Shown here one piece after another: positions 8,026-15,670 of a stretch of DNA of 37,519 nt. The number at the start of each line of letters is the position of its first letter. Position 1 is the first letter of the stretch. The DNA comes from an uncultured Alphaproteobacteria bacterium (lineage in GTDB: Bacteria; Pseudomonadota; Alphaproteobacteria; Micropepsales; Micropepsaceae), in assembly GCA_937865685.1 (NCBI GenBank), contig CALMGU010000022.1, positions 1 through 37,519 on the forward strand, read 5' to 3'. The translations under genes and the position numbers were made by a program. The notes beneath the pieces are model-generated. The model was not told the origin of the DNA. It searched no databases and saw only the letters and a program-made list of their open reading frames with translations.

Positions 8026-8895
8026 GTGGAAGACAATAAGCATGACGTTTCACGCCGCGACTTCACCGCCTTGTCGGTGGCAGCCGGTTTGACGGCTGCC
8101 GCCGGCTCGGCCCAGGCCGCGATGGCGGTGACCGAAACCGACGTGACCATCAAGACGCCGGACGGCACCTGCGACGCCGCCTTCATCCGCCCCGCTTCGG
8201 GCAAGCATCCGGGCGTTCTGATCTGGACCGACATTTTCGGCCTGCGTCCCACCTTCCGCGACATGGCCAAGCGGCTTGCCGGCGAAGGCTATTCGGTGCT
8301 GGTGCCCAATCCCTTCTACCGCACCCAGAAGGCGCCGGTGATCGACGATGCCAGCAAGTTCGATTTTGCCGCGCCCGCCGATCAGGCGAAGATGAAGCTT
8401 TGGACCACGCCGATCAATGAAGCGGGCGCGATCGAACGCGATGCCGCCGCCTATATCGGCTTTCTGGACAAGCAGAAGGAAGTCGATACCGCCAAGAAGA
8501 TCGGCACCCAGGGCTATTGCATGGGCGGTCCCCTGGTGTTCAAGACCGCCGCGGCGATCAACAACCGCGTGGGCGCGGGCGCGACCTTCCATGGCGGCGG
8601 TCTGGTCACCGACAAGCCCGACAGCCCGCATCTGCTGATCCCCAAGATGAAGACGCACATGCTGATCGCCATCGCCTCCAATGACGATGCCAAACAGCCC
8701 GATGCCAAGGACAAGCTGAAAGAGGCTTTCGCCAGCGCCAAGGTTCCGGCGGAAGTGGAAGTCTATGCCGGCACCTTGCATGGCTGGTGTGTGCGCGACA
8801 TGCCGCTGAGCGCGGGCAAGCCGATCTACAATCAGCCCGACGCGGAGCGCGCCTGGGGCCGGCTGCTCAATCTCTACAAGACCAGCCTGGTCTGA
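8026..8895 (+). CDS. Tat-exported dienelactone hydrolase family protein
   Basis: This is an alpha/beta hydrolase of the dienelactone hydrolase (carboxymethylenebutenolidase) family, 289 residues. The GTG start at 8026 has an excellent AGGAGGG ribosome site five bases upstream. The N-terminus has a twin-arginine signal (SRRDFTALSVAAGLTAAAG) ending near AQA, so the enzyme acts in the periplasm. The catalytic Cys is in GYCMGG (residue 165), the acid is probably an Asp near 219 (SNDDAKQ), and the His is in LHGWC (residue 252), matching the Cys-Asp-His triad of the family. The natural substrate is probably a lactone or ester and is unknown. It lies downstream of the P450 gene and ends at a strong terminator shared with the convergent efflux operon. 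Confidence 0.87.
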   Translation: MEDNKHDVSRRDFTALSVAAGLTAAAGSAQAAMAVTETDVTIKTPDGTCDAAFIRPASGKHPGVLIWTDIFGLRPTFRDMAKRLAGEGYSVLVPNPFYRTQKAPVIDDASKFDFAAPADQAKMKLWTTPINEAGAIERDAAAYIGFLDKQKEVDTAKKIGTQGYCMGGPLVFKTAAAINNRVGAGATFHGGGLVTDKPDSPHLLIPKMKTHMLIAIASNDDAKQPDAKDKLKEAFASAKVPAEVEVYAGTLHGWCVRDMPLSAGKPIYNQPDAERAWGRLLNLYKTSLV

Positions 8896-8914
8896 GCTTT
8901 CACCCGGTGAAATG

Positions 8915-8945
8915 AAAAACGGCGCTCCATCGGGGCGCCGTTTTT
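8915..8945. terminator. Bidirectional rho-independent terminator
   Basis: A 14-bp stem (5' arm 8915-8928, 3' arm 8932-8945; one G-U pair, three-base loop) has A-tract and T-tract ends. It separates the dienelactone-hydrolase-like gene (+) from the efflux operon (-) and can serve both strands. Confidence 0.9.
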
Positions 8946-8971
8946 GTTTGAACGATCACCCGATCGGGAAA

Positions 8972-10519
8972 CTAGTGGCCGCCGCCCATCTTCATGGGGG
9001 CGAGTTTCGGCTTGGGCATCAGCCAGACACCGGCGGACACGCAAGCCAGGATGATCGCCACCACGCCGAACACCTGATTGGTGCCCAGCATCACGCTTTG
9101 GGTCTGGACGATACCGTCCAGCGACATCAAAGCTTGCTGATGGCCCTGCCCCGCGGCCTGCATCTGCGCCAGGACCTTGGGCGCGTTGTTGAGCGATCCG
9201 GCGATATCGACATGGCTCGCCGCGGTGGAATCGCGCCAGGCAAAAACGATCACGCCGGTGGCGAAGGCGCCCGCCATGGTGCGCAGGAAGTTGATCAGAC
9301 CGGCCGCCGAAGCGGTTTCTTCGGGCCTCACCGCACCCATCGACATGCTCATCATCGGCAGGAAGAACAGCGGCATGCCCAAGCCCAGCGCCATCTGCGC
9401 CGGCACAAGCCCCCAGAAGCTGATGTCGGTGTTGAAGGTGGTGCGCCAGAAGGTATCCAGCGCCACCAGACCAAGACCCAATGACATCAGGAAGCGGGGA
9501 TCGACCTTGCCGATCAGATTGGCCACGATGGGCGCCAGGAACAGCGCGACCAGGCCGTTGAAGGCCATCATCTGCCCCGCCGTGGTGGCGGTGTAGCCCA
9601 TCGATGTCTGCAGCCAGAGCGGGATCAGCACGATCGAGCCCATGAATGAGCCGAAGGTGAACAGCAGCGCCACCGCCGACAGCGCGAAACTTCGATAGCG
9701 GAAGATTCGCAAATCCACGATGGGATGCTCGTCGGTCAATTCCCAGGCCAGGAACGAGACGAAGCCGACCAGGGCGATGATCGCCAAGGCGACGATGAAG
9801 TTGGACGCGAACCAGTCGTCATTCTCGCCATTGTCCAGCATGATCTGGAGCGCGCCCACCCAGATGATCAGCAGCGCCAGGCCGACATAATCGATCGGCT
9901 TCTTCACGGTCGGGGTTTCGAATTGCGACAGGGTGCGCAGGACCAAAGTGGTGCAGATGACCGCGATCGGCACGTTGATATAGAACGCCCAGGGCCAGCC
10001 CCAGGTATCGGAGAAGAGCCCTCCCAGCACCGGTCCCGCGATCGGGCCCAGAATGGTGGTCATGGTCCAAAGACCCAGCGCCATGTTGCGTTTTTCCGCC
10101 GGCGCGATGCGCAACAGCAAAGTCTGCGACATGGGCATCAAGGGACCGCCCGCCAGGCCCTGCATCACGCGGACCGTAACCAGCATGGGCAGCGAGGTGG
10201 CGAGTCCGCACAGCATGGAACAGATGCCGAAAGCCAGCGCGGCGGTGGAAAATACCCGGACCGGACCGAAGCGTTCCGCCAGCCAGCCGGTGAGCGGCAC
10301 CATCACCGCTTCCGCCACCGCATAGGAGGTGATGGCCCAGGTGCCTTCGCTGACCGACACCGCCATGCTCCCGGCGATGTGGGGAACCGAGACATTGACG
10401 ATGGTCATGTCCAGCACGGCCATGAAATTGGCCATCGCCAGGGTGGCGATGCCGGCCCACAACAGTCCCCCCTGCAGGGGAGCCGGACCGCTTCTTGCCA
10501 CTGCGCCGCTGGCCGACAT
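8972..10519 (-). CDS. DHA2-family multidrug efflux MFS transporter (EmrB-like)
   Basis: This is the inner-membrane pump of a tripartite efflux system, 515 residues and about 14 membrane segments, as usual for drug:proton antiporter-2 transporters. The family motif LDMTIVNVSVPHIAGSM is at about residues 37-53, followed by TWAITSYAVAEAV and the GWLAERFGPVRVF loop; the RVMQGLAGGPLMPM stretch of helix 4 is also present. It exports hydrophobic toxic compounds in exchange for protons, handing them to the HlyD-type partner encoded directly upstream. The ATG at 10519 is 10 bases after the stop of that partner, with AAGGG upstream, so the genes are co-transcribed. It is last in the three-gene operon. 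The specific drug range cannot be predicted. Confidence 0.93.
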   Translation of the reverse strand: MSASGAVARSGPAPLQGGLLWAGIATLAMANFMAVLDMTIVNVSVPHIAGSMAVSVSEGTWAITSYAVAEAVMVPLTGWLAERFGPVRVFSTAALAFGICSMLCGLATSLPMLVTVRVMQGLAGGPLMPMSQTLLLRIAPAEKRNMALGLWTMTTILGPIAGPVLGGLFSDTWGWPWAFYINVPIAVICTTLVLRTLSQFETPTVKKPIDYVGLALLIIWVGALQIMLDNGENDDWFASNFIVALAIIALVGFVSFLAWELTDEHPIVDLRIFRYRSFALSAVALLFTFGSFMGSIVLIPLWLQTSMGYTATTAGQMMAFNGLVALFLAPIVANLIGKVDPRFLMSLGLGLVALDTFWRTTFNTDISFWGLVPAQMALGLGMPLFFLPMMSMSMGAVRPEETASAAGLINFLRTMAGAFATGVIVFAWRDSTAASHVDIAGSLNNAPKVLAQMQAAGQGHQQALMSLDGIVQTQSVMLGTNQVFGVVAIILACVSAGVWLMPKPKLAPMKMGGGH

Positions 10520-10529
10520 GACGAGACCC

Positions 10530-11588
10530 TTAGTTGGAGAGGCGGATCTTCGCCGTCATCGAAAGCCCGACCCTAAGCGGATGGTCCGCCAGTTCCTTGG
10601 AATCCAGCGCGATGCGCACCGGCAGGCGCTGTACCACCTTGATCCAATTGCCGGTGGCGTTCTGCGCGGGGATCAACGAGAAAGCCGCGCCCGTGCCGCC
10701 GCCCAGGCCAACCACATGGCCGTGATAGACCACGCCCGAACCATAGAGATCGGAGGTCAGCGTGACGTCCTGCCCGGCGCGCACGCCTTCAAGCTGGCTT
10801 TCCTTGAAATTGGCATTGACATAGGCCAGCGCCAGCGGCGTCACCGTCATCAGGGCCGCGCCGGCCTGAACGCGTTGACCCACTTGGGCGGTATTCTGGG
10901 CCACCACGCCATCCATGGGCGCGCGGATCACGGTGCGGTCCAGATCGAGCTTGGCGCGGTCGAGCGCAACCTTGGCGGCCAGCACATCCGGATTTTTTGC
11001 CGCGTCGCCGCTGGAGACCAGCGCCTTCTGCGCCGCCAGCTGCTGCTGCGCCTGGGTCATCGCCGCTTGCGCCGTGGACCGCGCATTGCTGGCGACCGTC
11101 ATCTCGTCGCCAGACACCGCGCCGGTCGCGGCCAAGGCCGCGCGCCGCTTGTAATCGATATTGGCGCGCTCCACGTCGGCCTGGCGCTGCGCCACCATGG
11201 CCTGAGCGCTGGCGACATTGGCGTAATATTGCGACACGCGCTGCTCGGCCAGGCGAAGATTGGCTTCGGCTTGCGCGACGGCCAATTGTGCGTCGGCCGG
11301 ATCGATCGTGGCGAGCACGTCGCCCTTCTTCACATGATCGGTGTCACGCACCGGCACGCTGGCGATGGTGCCGTCGACCCGCGGCGTGATCTGCGCCGTG
11401 GTCGCCTGCACATAGGCATTGTCGGTCGTCACATAATAGCGCCCGATCAGGAAGTACCAGCCGCCAACCAGAAGTGCCACCAGGGCGATGGCGCCGCCCA
11501 GGATCATGAAGATCATGCTGCGCTTGCGCATGCGAGTGCCGCCCTGCGAGGCCGGCTGCATGCCGGCGGAAAGAGTCTGGTCTGTCAC
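10530..11588 (-). CDS. HlyD-family membrane fusion protein (EmrA-like)
   Basis: This is the periplasmic adaptor of the efflux system, 352 residues. One N-terminal membrane anchor (MIFMILGGAIALVALLVGGW) is followed by the EmrA signature YVTTDNAYVQA. A biotinyl-lipoyl-like half motif (GTIASVPVRDTDHVKKGDVLATIDP), a long alanine/glutamine-rich coiled-coil hairpin (about 100-200) and the second lipoyl half (DRTVIRAPMDGVVAQN) come next, then the barrel domain. It bridges the DHA2 pump to the outer-membrane channel. The start is GTG at 11588, only three bases after the stop of the outer-membrane gene; its GGGAGA ribosome site lies inside the end of that gene, indicating translational coupling. Function is confident at family level. 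Confidence 0.92.
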   Translation of the reverse strand: MTDQTLSAGMQPASQGGTRMRKRSMIFMILGGAIALVALLVGGWYFLIGRYYVTTDNAYVQATTAQITPRVDGTIASVPVRDTDHVKKGDVLATIDPADAQLAVAQAEANLRLAEQRVSQYYANVASAQAMVAQRQADVERANIDYKRRAALAATGAVSGDEMTVASNARSTAQAAMTQAQQQLAAQKALVSSGDAAKNPDVLAAKVALDRAKLDLDRTVIRAPMDGVVAQNTAQVGQRVQAGAALMTVTPLALAYVNANFKESQLEGVRAGQDVTLTSDLYGSGVVYHGHVVGLGGGTGAAFSLIPAQNATGNWIKVVQRLPVRIALDSKELADHPLRVGLSMTAKIRLSN

Positions 11589-11591
11589 GAT

Positions 11592-13040
11592 CTATTCTCC
11601 CGTCCGCGCAACACGCTGTTGCGCGTCATATTGAAATCCACCGCCCAGGGCACGGATAAGCGTAACATCCTGCACGAAAGCGCGCGCCTGAAGATCGGCG
11701 ACGGCCCGGCGCTGGGTCACCAGCGTGTCTTCCGACGTCAGGACATCGAGATAGCGCGAAAGCCCGGCGCCATAGCGCTGCTGCGCCACGCGATAGGCGT
11801 CTTCGCTGGCGGCGAGCGCCGCGCGCGAATGTTCCAATTCCTTGGCCAGTTCGCGTTGGTTGGCCAAGGCATCGGCGACTTCGCGCAAGGCCGTGGTCAA
11901 AGTCTGATCATAGGTCGCGACCGCTTCGTCATATTGGGCGCGCGCGCCGCGATAAGCGCCTTCGATCCGCCCGCCATCGAAGATCGGCAGCGAAATCGCC
12001 GGACCGATCTGGCCGATCAAGGAGGCCGGGCTGATCAGGTCTTTGATGCCGAAGGACTGATAGCCGACATAACCCGTAAGATTGATGTTGGGATAGAAGT
12101 CGGCATGGGCCGCATCGATCCTTTTGGCCGCGGCCGTGGCGCGCAAGCGCGCGGCCACCACATCGGGACGGCGCCCGATCAGATTGGCGGCCAGATTGGC
12201 CGGCACGCCGAACGCTTTCAATTTGGGGCTGGCCGGCAGTGCGATGTCGAGACCACGGTCGGGACCTTTGCCCAGCAAGGCAGCGATCTGGTTGCGCGCG
12301 AGCGCGATCTGGCCATCGATGCGGTCTAGTTCCGCTTCCGCCGCAAAACTGCGTGATTTGGCTTCCGAAACCGTGCTGGTATTTTCCAGCTGCTGGGTGA
12401 GACGCTGATTTAGCAAATCCGCGCTCTGTCTGCGCACATTCAGCGCATCCGCCGCCGCTTCGCGGTCGGCGGCCAGCTGCACCAGACCGGCATAGGCATT
12501 GGCGATGGCCGAAGACAGTGTGAGCTTGGCCGCCGCCAGATCGACCCGCGCGGCATCGGCTTCCGAGGTGGCCGCCGCGAATGTCGCGCGGTTCTTGCCG
12601 AAAAAATCCGGATTGTAGCTGGCATCGCCGGTGATGCGGCCATTGTCGTGATAGCCGTGCGGCAGGAAGGATTGGAAGGCGGCCGGGAAGCCCTGGTTCA
12701 GGCTGTTGCGGGTTTCGGTGAAAGAACTGTTGGCCGTGATGTTGGGATAGCGGCTGGCGCCTGCCTGCTGCGCAAGGGCATCGGCCTGGCGCAGCCGCGC
12801 TTCTGCGCGTTTCAGATCCGGTGCGTCGGCCAGGCCTTCCGCGATCAACGTATCGAGCCGCGCATCGCCATAAGCCGTCCACCAGCTTTCCGCCGGCCAA
12901 TCCGTGGCGGCGACGTCAAAGGATTTTTGTACGGCGTAAGCGTCCGGCGCCTTGGCAACCGGCAAGGGGCCCAAATCGGGGGCACAGGCGGCAAGACCAC
13001 AAAGGGCTACGCCCATCAAAAGCTTGGCAGTTTTTCGCAA
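11592..13040 (-). CDS. Outer-membrane efflux lipoprotein (NodT/OprM family)
   Basis: This is the TolC-like channel of the efflux system, 482 residues with two outer-membrane efflux repeats. It starts with a lipoprotein signal (RKTAKLLMGVALCGLAAC, lipobox LAAC) and so is lipid-anchored. The frame is open back to an ATG at 13073, but that ATG lies inside the operator at 13058-13073. I prefer the TTG at 13040: it is preceded by AGGAAG (13047-13052) at a six-base spacing and gives a signal peptide of normal length. The body shows the family's long helical segments (AEARLRQADALAQQAG; ALREVADALANQRELAKELE). It is first in the operon, followed by the fusion protein and pump, and is divergent from the TetR gene that very likely represses it. 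Confidence 0.9.
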   Translation of the reverse strand: MRKTAKLLMGVALCGLAACAPDLGPLPVAKAPDAYAVQKSFDVAATDWPAESWWTAYGDARLDTLIAEGLADAPDLKRAEARLRQADALAQQAGASRYPNITANSSFTETRNSLNQGFPAAFQSFLPHGYHDNGRITGDASYNPDFFGKNRATFAAATSEADAARVDLAAAKLTLSSAIANAYAGLVQLAADREAAADALNVRRQSADLLNQRLTQQLENTSTVSEAKSRSFAAEAELDRIDGQIALARNQIAALLGKGPDRGLDIALPASPKLKAFGVPANLAANLIGRRPDVVAARLRATAAAKRIDAAHADFYPNINLTGYVGYQSFGIKDLISPASLIGQIGPAISLPIFDGGRIEGAYRGARAQYDEAVATYDQTLTTALREVADALANQRELAKELEHSRAALAASEDAYRVAQQRYGAGLSRYLDVLTSEDTLVTQRRAVADLQARAFVQDVTLIRALGGGFQYDAQQRVARTGE

Positions 13041-13057
13041 TGTAGGCTTCCTAAAAC

Positions 13058-13073
13058 TGTACCGTACGGTCAT
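13058..13073. promoter_or_regulatory. TetR operator, efflux side
   Basis: The site holds the perfect 10-base palindrome ACCGTACGGT (13061-13070) within TGTACCGTACGGTCA. It differs by one base in 15 from the site at 13123-13137. It lies directly upstream of the ribosome site of the outer-membrane gene and just downstream of the proposed transcription start. Binding by the divergent TetR protein is inferred from position and duplication. Confidence 0.75.
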
Positions 13074-13079
13074 TAATCG

Positions 13080-13108
13080 TTGACATCAGTAATTGGTTGG
13101 GGAATAAC
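13080..13108 (+). promoter_or_regulatory. tetR promoter (TTGACA - 17 - AATAAC)
   Basis: A perfect -35 TTGACA (13080-13085) is followed after 17 bases by AATAAC (13103-13108; four of six consensus bases). Transcription would start near 13115, just before the operator at 13123-13138, giving a leader of about 28 bases to the ATG at 13143. Confidence 0.6.
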
Positions 13109-13114
13109 CGTCAA
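13086..13114 (-). promoter_or_regulatory. Efflux operon promoter (TTGACG - 17 - TACTGA), overlapping the tetR promoter
   Basis: On the minus strand TTGACG (13114-13109) is followed after 17 bases by TACTGA (13091-13086). The -35 abuts the tetR -10 and the -10 abuts the tetR -35, so the two promoters cover the same DNA in opposite directions. The -10 is weak. Confidence 0.45.
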
Positions 13115-13122
13115 CAGGAAAC

Positions 13123-13138
13123 TGTACGGTACGGTCAC
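13123..13138. promoter_or_regulatory. TetR operator, tetR side
   Basis: TGTACGGTACGGTCA (13123-13137) matches the efflux-side site at 14 of 15 bases and is in the same relative direction on the + strand. It lies between the proposed tetR start site and its ATG, so it would mediate autoregulation. The two sites are 65 bases apart, centre to centre. Confidence 0.75.
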
Positions 13139-13142
13139 AATA

Positions 13143-13766
13143 ATGAGCGCTGTTGCTTCCCGCCTCCCCCGCTCCGACCGCGACGAACGCCGCGAAACCA
13201 TCCTGCAGATCGCCCATGCCGCCTTCCTGGAGGACGGCTATGCCGCCACCTCCATGTCCAGCATCGCCGCCAAGGTGGGGGGGTCAAAGGCCACGCTCTA
13301 TAACTACTTCTCGTCGAAGGAAGAGCTGTTTTCGGCCGTGATCGCGGAGCGCTGCCGCGATTTCCAGGAAATGCTCTACGACGCCGATCTGGACAGCCAG
13401 GATTTCCGCAAGGCCCTGACCTTCCTGGGCGAAGAAGCGGTGCGCTGGATGCTGCGCGACGACAGTATCGCCACCTATCGCCTGATCACGGCGGAAGCCG
13501 GACGCTTTCCCGAACTGGGGCGCGCCTTCTATCTGGCGGGCCCGCAAAAGGGCAAGGAAATGCTGGCCGAGTTTTTCGGCCGCGCCGCGGAAAAAGGCCA
13601 TCTGAAGCCCGGCTACATGCTGGGGATGGCGATCCACTTTATGACTTTGTGCAAGGGCGAGTTGCAGCACCGCAAGCTGTGGAGCATCGACGAGCCCAGC
13701 GAGAAGGACATCGAAACCACCGTCGCCAACGCGGTGAATGTCTTCCTGGCCGCTTACGGCACCTGA
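13143..13766 (+). CDS. TetR/AcrR-family transcriptional repressor of the efflux operon
   Basis: This is a DNA-binding repressor of 207 residues. The N-terminal helix-turn-helix spans about residues 15-60, with landmarks ETILQIAHAAFLEDGYAATSM, SSIAAKVGGSKATLYNYF and SSKEELF. The C-terminal ligand domain resembles the AefR-like type. The frame extends upstream to a TTG at 13080, but that TTG is part of the -35 box. The ATG at 13143 just after the operator is the sensible start, although it has no clear ribosome site. The gene is divergent from the efflux operon and two matching palindromic sites lie between them, so it most likely represses both its own gene and the pump until a toxic ligand binds. 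It ends seven bases from the convergent aldo/keto reductase. Confidence 0.92.
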   Translation: MSAVASRLPRSDRDERRETILQIAHAAFLEDGYAATSMSSIAAKVGGSKATLYNYFSSKEELFSAVIAERCRDFQEMLYDADLDSQDFRKALTFLGEEAVRWMLRDDSIATYRLITAEAGRFPELGRAFYLAGPQKGKEMLAEFFGRAAEKGHLKPGYMLGMAIHFMTLCKGELQHRKLWSIDEPSEKDIETTVANAVNVFLAAYGT

Positions 13767-13795
13767 TTTCTTTTCAAGCCTGCTTGATGCCGTAA
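13754..13795. terminator. Nested inverted repeat across the convergent stop codons of tetR and the aldo/keto reductase
   Basis: TTACGGCA (13754-13761) is perfectly complementary to TGCCGTAA (13788-13795). Inside it TCAAG (13774-13778) pairs with CTTGA (13783-13787). Both stop codons lie in the element. It could terminate transcription from either side, although there is no long T-tract. Confidence 0.4.
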
Positions 13796-14679
13796 CCGGC
13801 GAACTGCTCGGCCGAGCGGGGCGCGATGATCAGATCGACGCCTGGCGTATCCAGAACAAAGCGCAAGGCCGCCCCGGGCACGGTCCAGCCCTTGTCCGCC
13901 GCCCTTTGCTTGAGAGCCTCGATCGCGGCGAAGCTCGCCGGGGTGAGCAGATGCTCATACATCGCGCGGGCATCGTTCATGCGCCCCGAAGCAATCTGCT
14001 GGTCCTGCCGGTATTTGCCGCTGAGGAGCCCGCCCGCCAGCGGACTGAATGCGACATAGCGAATGGCTTCGGCGCGGCACAGCGGCATGGTGTCGCCAAG
14101 ATCGCGCTGCACCAGCAGATTATATTCGTTCTGCAGATGGCTGAAGGCGCGGCGCAGCGCGCCATTCGAAAGCGCCAGCACGTTTTTCAAATCCGCCAGG
14201 CTGGCGTTGGAGACGCCAAAAGAAGCGATCTTGCCCTGGGCCAGGGCTCGGTCCAGCGCCTCCATGGTTTCTTCGAGCGGGGTCTTGGGATCGAATTCGT
14301 GCAGATAGTAAAGCCCGATCTGTTCCAGACCCAGGCGGCGTAGTGATTGATCCAGATGATAAGCGACCTGGGTGCGGCTCAAGGGCCGGTCATCGGGCGG
14401 ACAGCCATTGGGATTGCCCACCTTGGTCGCGATCTGCAGGCGCGCGCGAAACGCCTTGTCCTGTTTGCCCAGCCAATCGCCCAGGATCATTTCGCTGGCG
14501 CCGCCGCCATAGGTGTTGGCGGTGTCGAAGCGGGTCAGGCCCAGGTCACGCGCAAAATCCAGCATCGCCAGCGCCTGCTCCCGGCCATCGCCCTTGTCGC
14601 GATAGACCGGCGACGAGCCCAGGCCGCCGAAATTTCCGCAGCCGAAAATGATCCTGTCGCGTTCTTCGGGCCTGATCAT
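13774..14679 (-). CDS. Aldo/keto reductase
   Basis: This is an NADPH-dependent aldo/keto reductase of 301 residues with a TIM-barrel fold, acting in the cytoplasm to reduce an aldehyde or ketone. The catalytic tetrad is visible: Asp and Tyr in RFDTANTYGGGASE, Lys in IATKVGN and His in YYLHEFD. The SFGVSNAS stretch and the C-terminal cofactor region also fit. The ATG at 14679 has a GGGAGA ribosome site. It is the last gene of a minus-strand series after the exported amidohydrolase, the permease and the PLP dehydratase, 28 bases behind the dehydratase. In that setting it may reduce a carbonyl product of the pathway; this is inference. The substrate is unknown. Confidence 0.88.
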   Translation of the reverse strand: MIRPEERDRIIFGCGNFGGLGSSPVYRDKGDGREQALAMLDFARDLGLTRFDTANTYGGGASEMILGDWLGKQDKAFRARLQIATKVGNPNGCPPDDRPLSRTQVAYHLDQSLRRLGLEQIGLYYLHEFDPKTPLEETMEALDRALAQGKIASFGVSNASLADLKNVLALSNGALRRAFSHLQNEYNLLVQRDLGDTMPLCRAEAIRYVAFSPLAGGLLSGKYRQDQQIASGRMNDARAMYEHLLTPASFAAIEALKQRAADKGWTVPGAALRFVLDTPGVDLIIAPRSAEQFAGYGIKQA

Positions 14680-14706
14680 AAAAAATCTCCCAGGATTTTG
14701 GCGGCG

Positions 14707-15663
14707 TCAGACCGGCATCTCGCCTTTGAGGATCGCCGCCAGCCGCGCCGCGTCAATATTGCCGCCGGAGACGATGCAGACGATATTGCCTTTGCCCGCC
14801 CGGCCCGCCAGCGCCGCCGCCATCGAAGCCGCGCCAGCCCCTTCCGCGATCACATGATGCTTGGCCGCGAGAAGCCGGATCGCACCGGCGATTTCCGTCA
14901 AGGACACGGATAAGGCCTGATCCACATTTTCCCGGATCAGGGGCCACATTTCGTCCAGAACCATGCCGCTGCCAATACCGTCCACGAAGCTGGGTTCGTG
15001 TTTCACTTTCACCGGCCCGCCGGCGGCAAGCGCCGCCGCCAAAGGCTGGGCGGTTTCGGATTCCACGGCCAGCATGCGGACCTCCGGCTTCATCCGCCGC
15101 ATCACCGTGCCGATCCCGCTGATCAGCCCGCCGCCGCCGAACGGCACCACCACGGCGTCGATGTCGTTCAGGTCTTCCAGAATCTCGCTGGCGATGGTGG
15201 CATTGCCCGCCACCACCGTCTGCTCCGCCACGGGATGAAAGAAAACGCCCTCCGCGCCCTCAAAGCGGCGCGCCAACAAGACCTGCCACCACTCGGCGAA
15301 GGGAACGCGGATCACTTTGGCGCCCATCGCCTCCAGCGCATCGGTCTTGGCTTTCGCGGCGCCGTCCGGCGCCACGATGGTGACGGGAACGCCCATCCGG
15401 CGGGCCGCCATGGCAAGCCCCTGGCCGAAATTGCCCGCGCTGGCGCCGACCACGCCGCCGCGCAAGGCCGCAGGGTCCTTGCTCTTGATCGCATTGACCG
15501 CCGCGCGGATCTTGAAGGAGCCCAGCGGCTGGAGATTTTCCAGCTTCAGATAAATGTTCGTGCCGGGCACATCGATATTGAGTCGCCAGAGCGGCGTGCG
15601 CAGGGCAATGCCCGCAATGTTGGCACGGGCGGCGGCGATATCGGTTTCGGCGGGCAGATGCAT
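14707..15663 (-). CDS. PLP-dependent threonine/serine dehydratase or racemase-like enzyme
   Basis: This is a fold-type II pyridoxal-phosphate enzyme of 318 residues, the length of catabolic threonine dehydratases, serine racemases and threo-3-hydroxyaspartate ammonia-lyases. The PLP lysine is in GSFKIRAA (about residue 50). ASAGNFGQG provides the cofactor-contact asparagine loop, and FGGGGLISG (about 173-181) is the phosphate-binding glycine loop. There is no C-terminal regulatory ACT domain, so it is not the biosynthetic IlvA type. I chose the ATG at 15663, with GAGG upstream, rather than the longer frame to 15741, whose extra arginine-rich residues are non-family and overlap the permease. 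It starts seven bases after the permease stop, so the two are co-translated. It probably deaminates an imported hydroxy-amino acid. Confidence 0.85.
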   Translation of the reverse strand: MHLPAETDIAAARANIAGIALRTPLWRLNIDVPGTNIYLKLENLQPLGSFKIRAAVNAIKSKDPAALRGGVVGASAGNFGQGLAMAARRMGVPVTIVAPDGAAKAKTDALEAMGAKVIRVPFAEWWQVLLARRFEGAEGVFFHPVAEQTVVAGNATIASEILEDLNDIDAVVVPFGGGGLISGIGTVMRRMKPEVRMLAVESETAQPLAAALAAGGPVKVKHEPSFVDGIGSGMVLDEMWPLIRENVDQALSVSLTEIAGAIRLLAAKHHVIAEGAGAASMAAALAGRAGKGNIVCIVSGGNIDAARLAAILKGEMPV

Positions 15664-15670
15664 GCGGCCT

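Noticed and set aside
10329-12329. Open frame antisense to the efflux genes (666 codons)
   Set aside because: It crosses two real genes of the opposite strand and has no recognisable domain.
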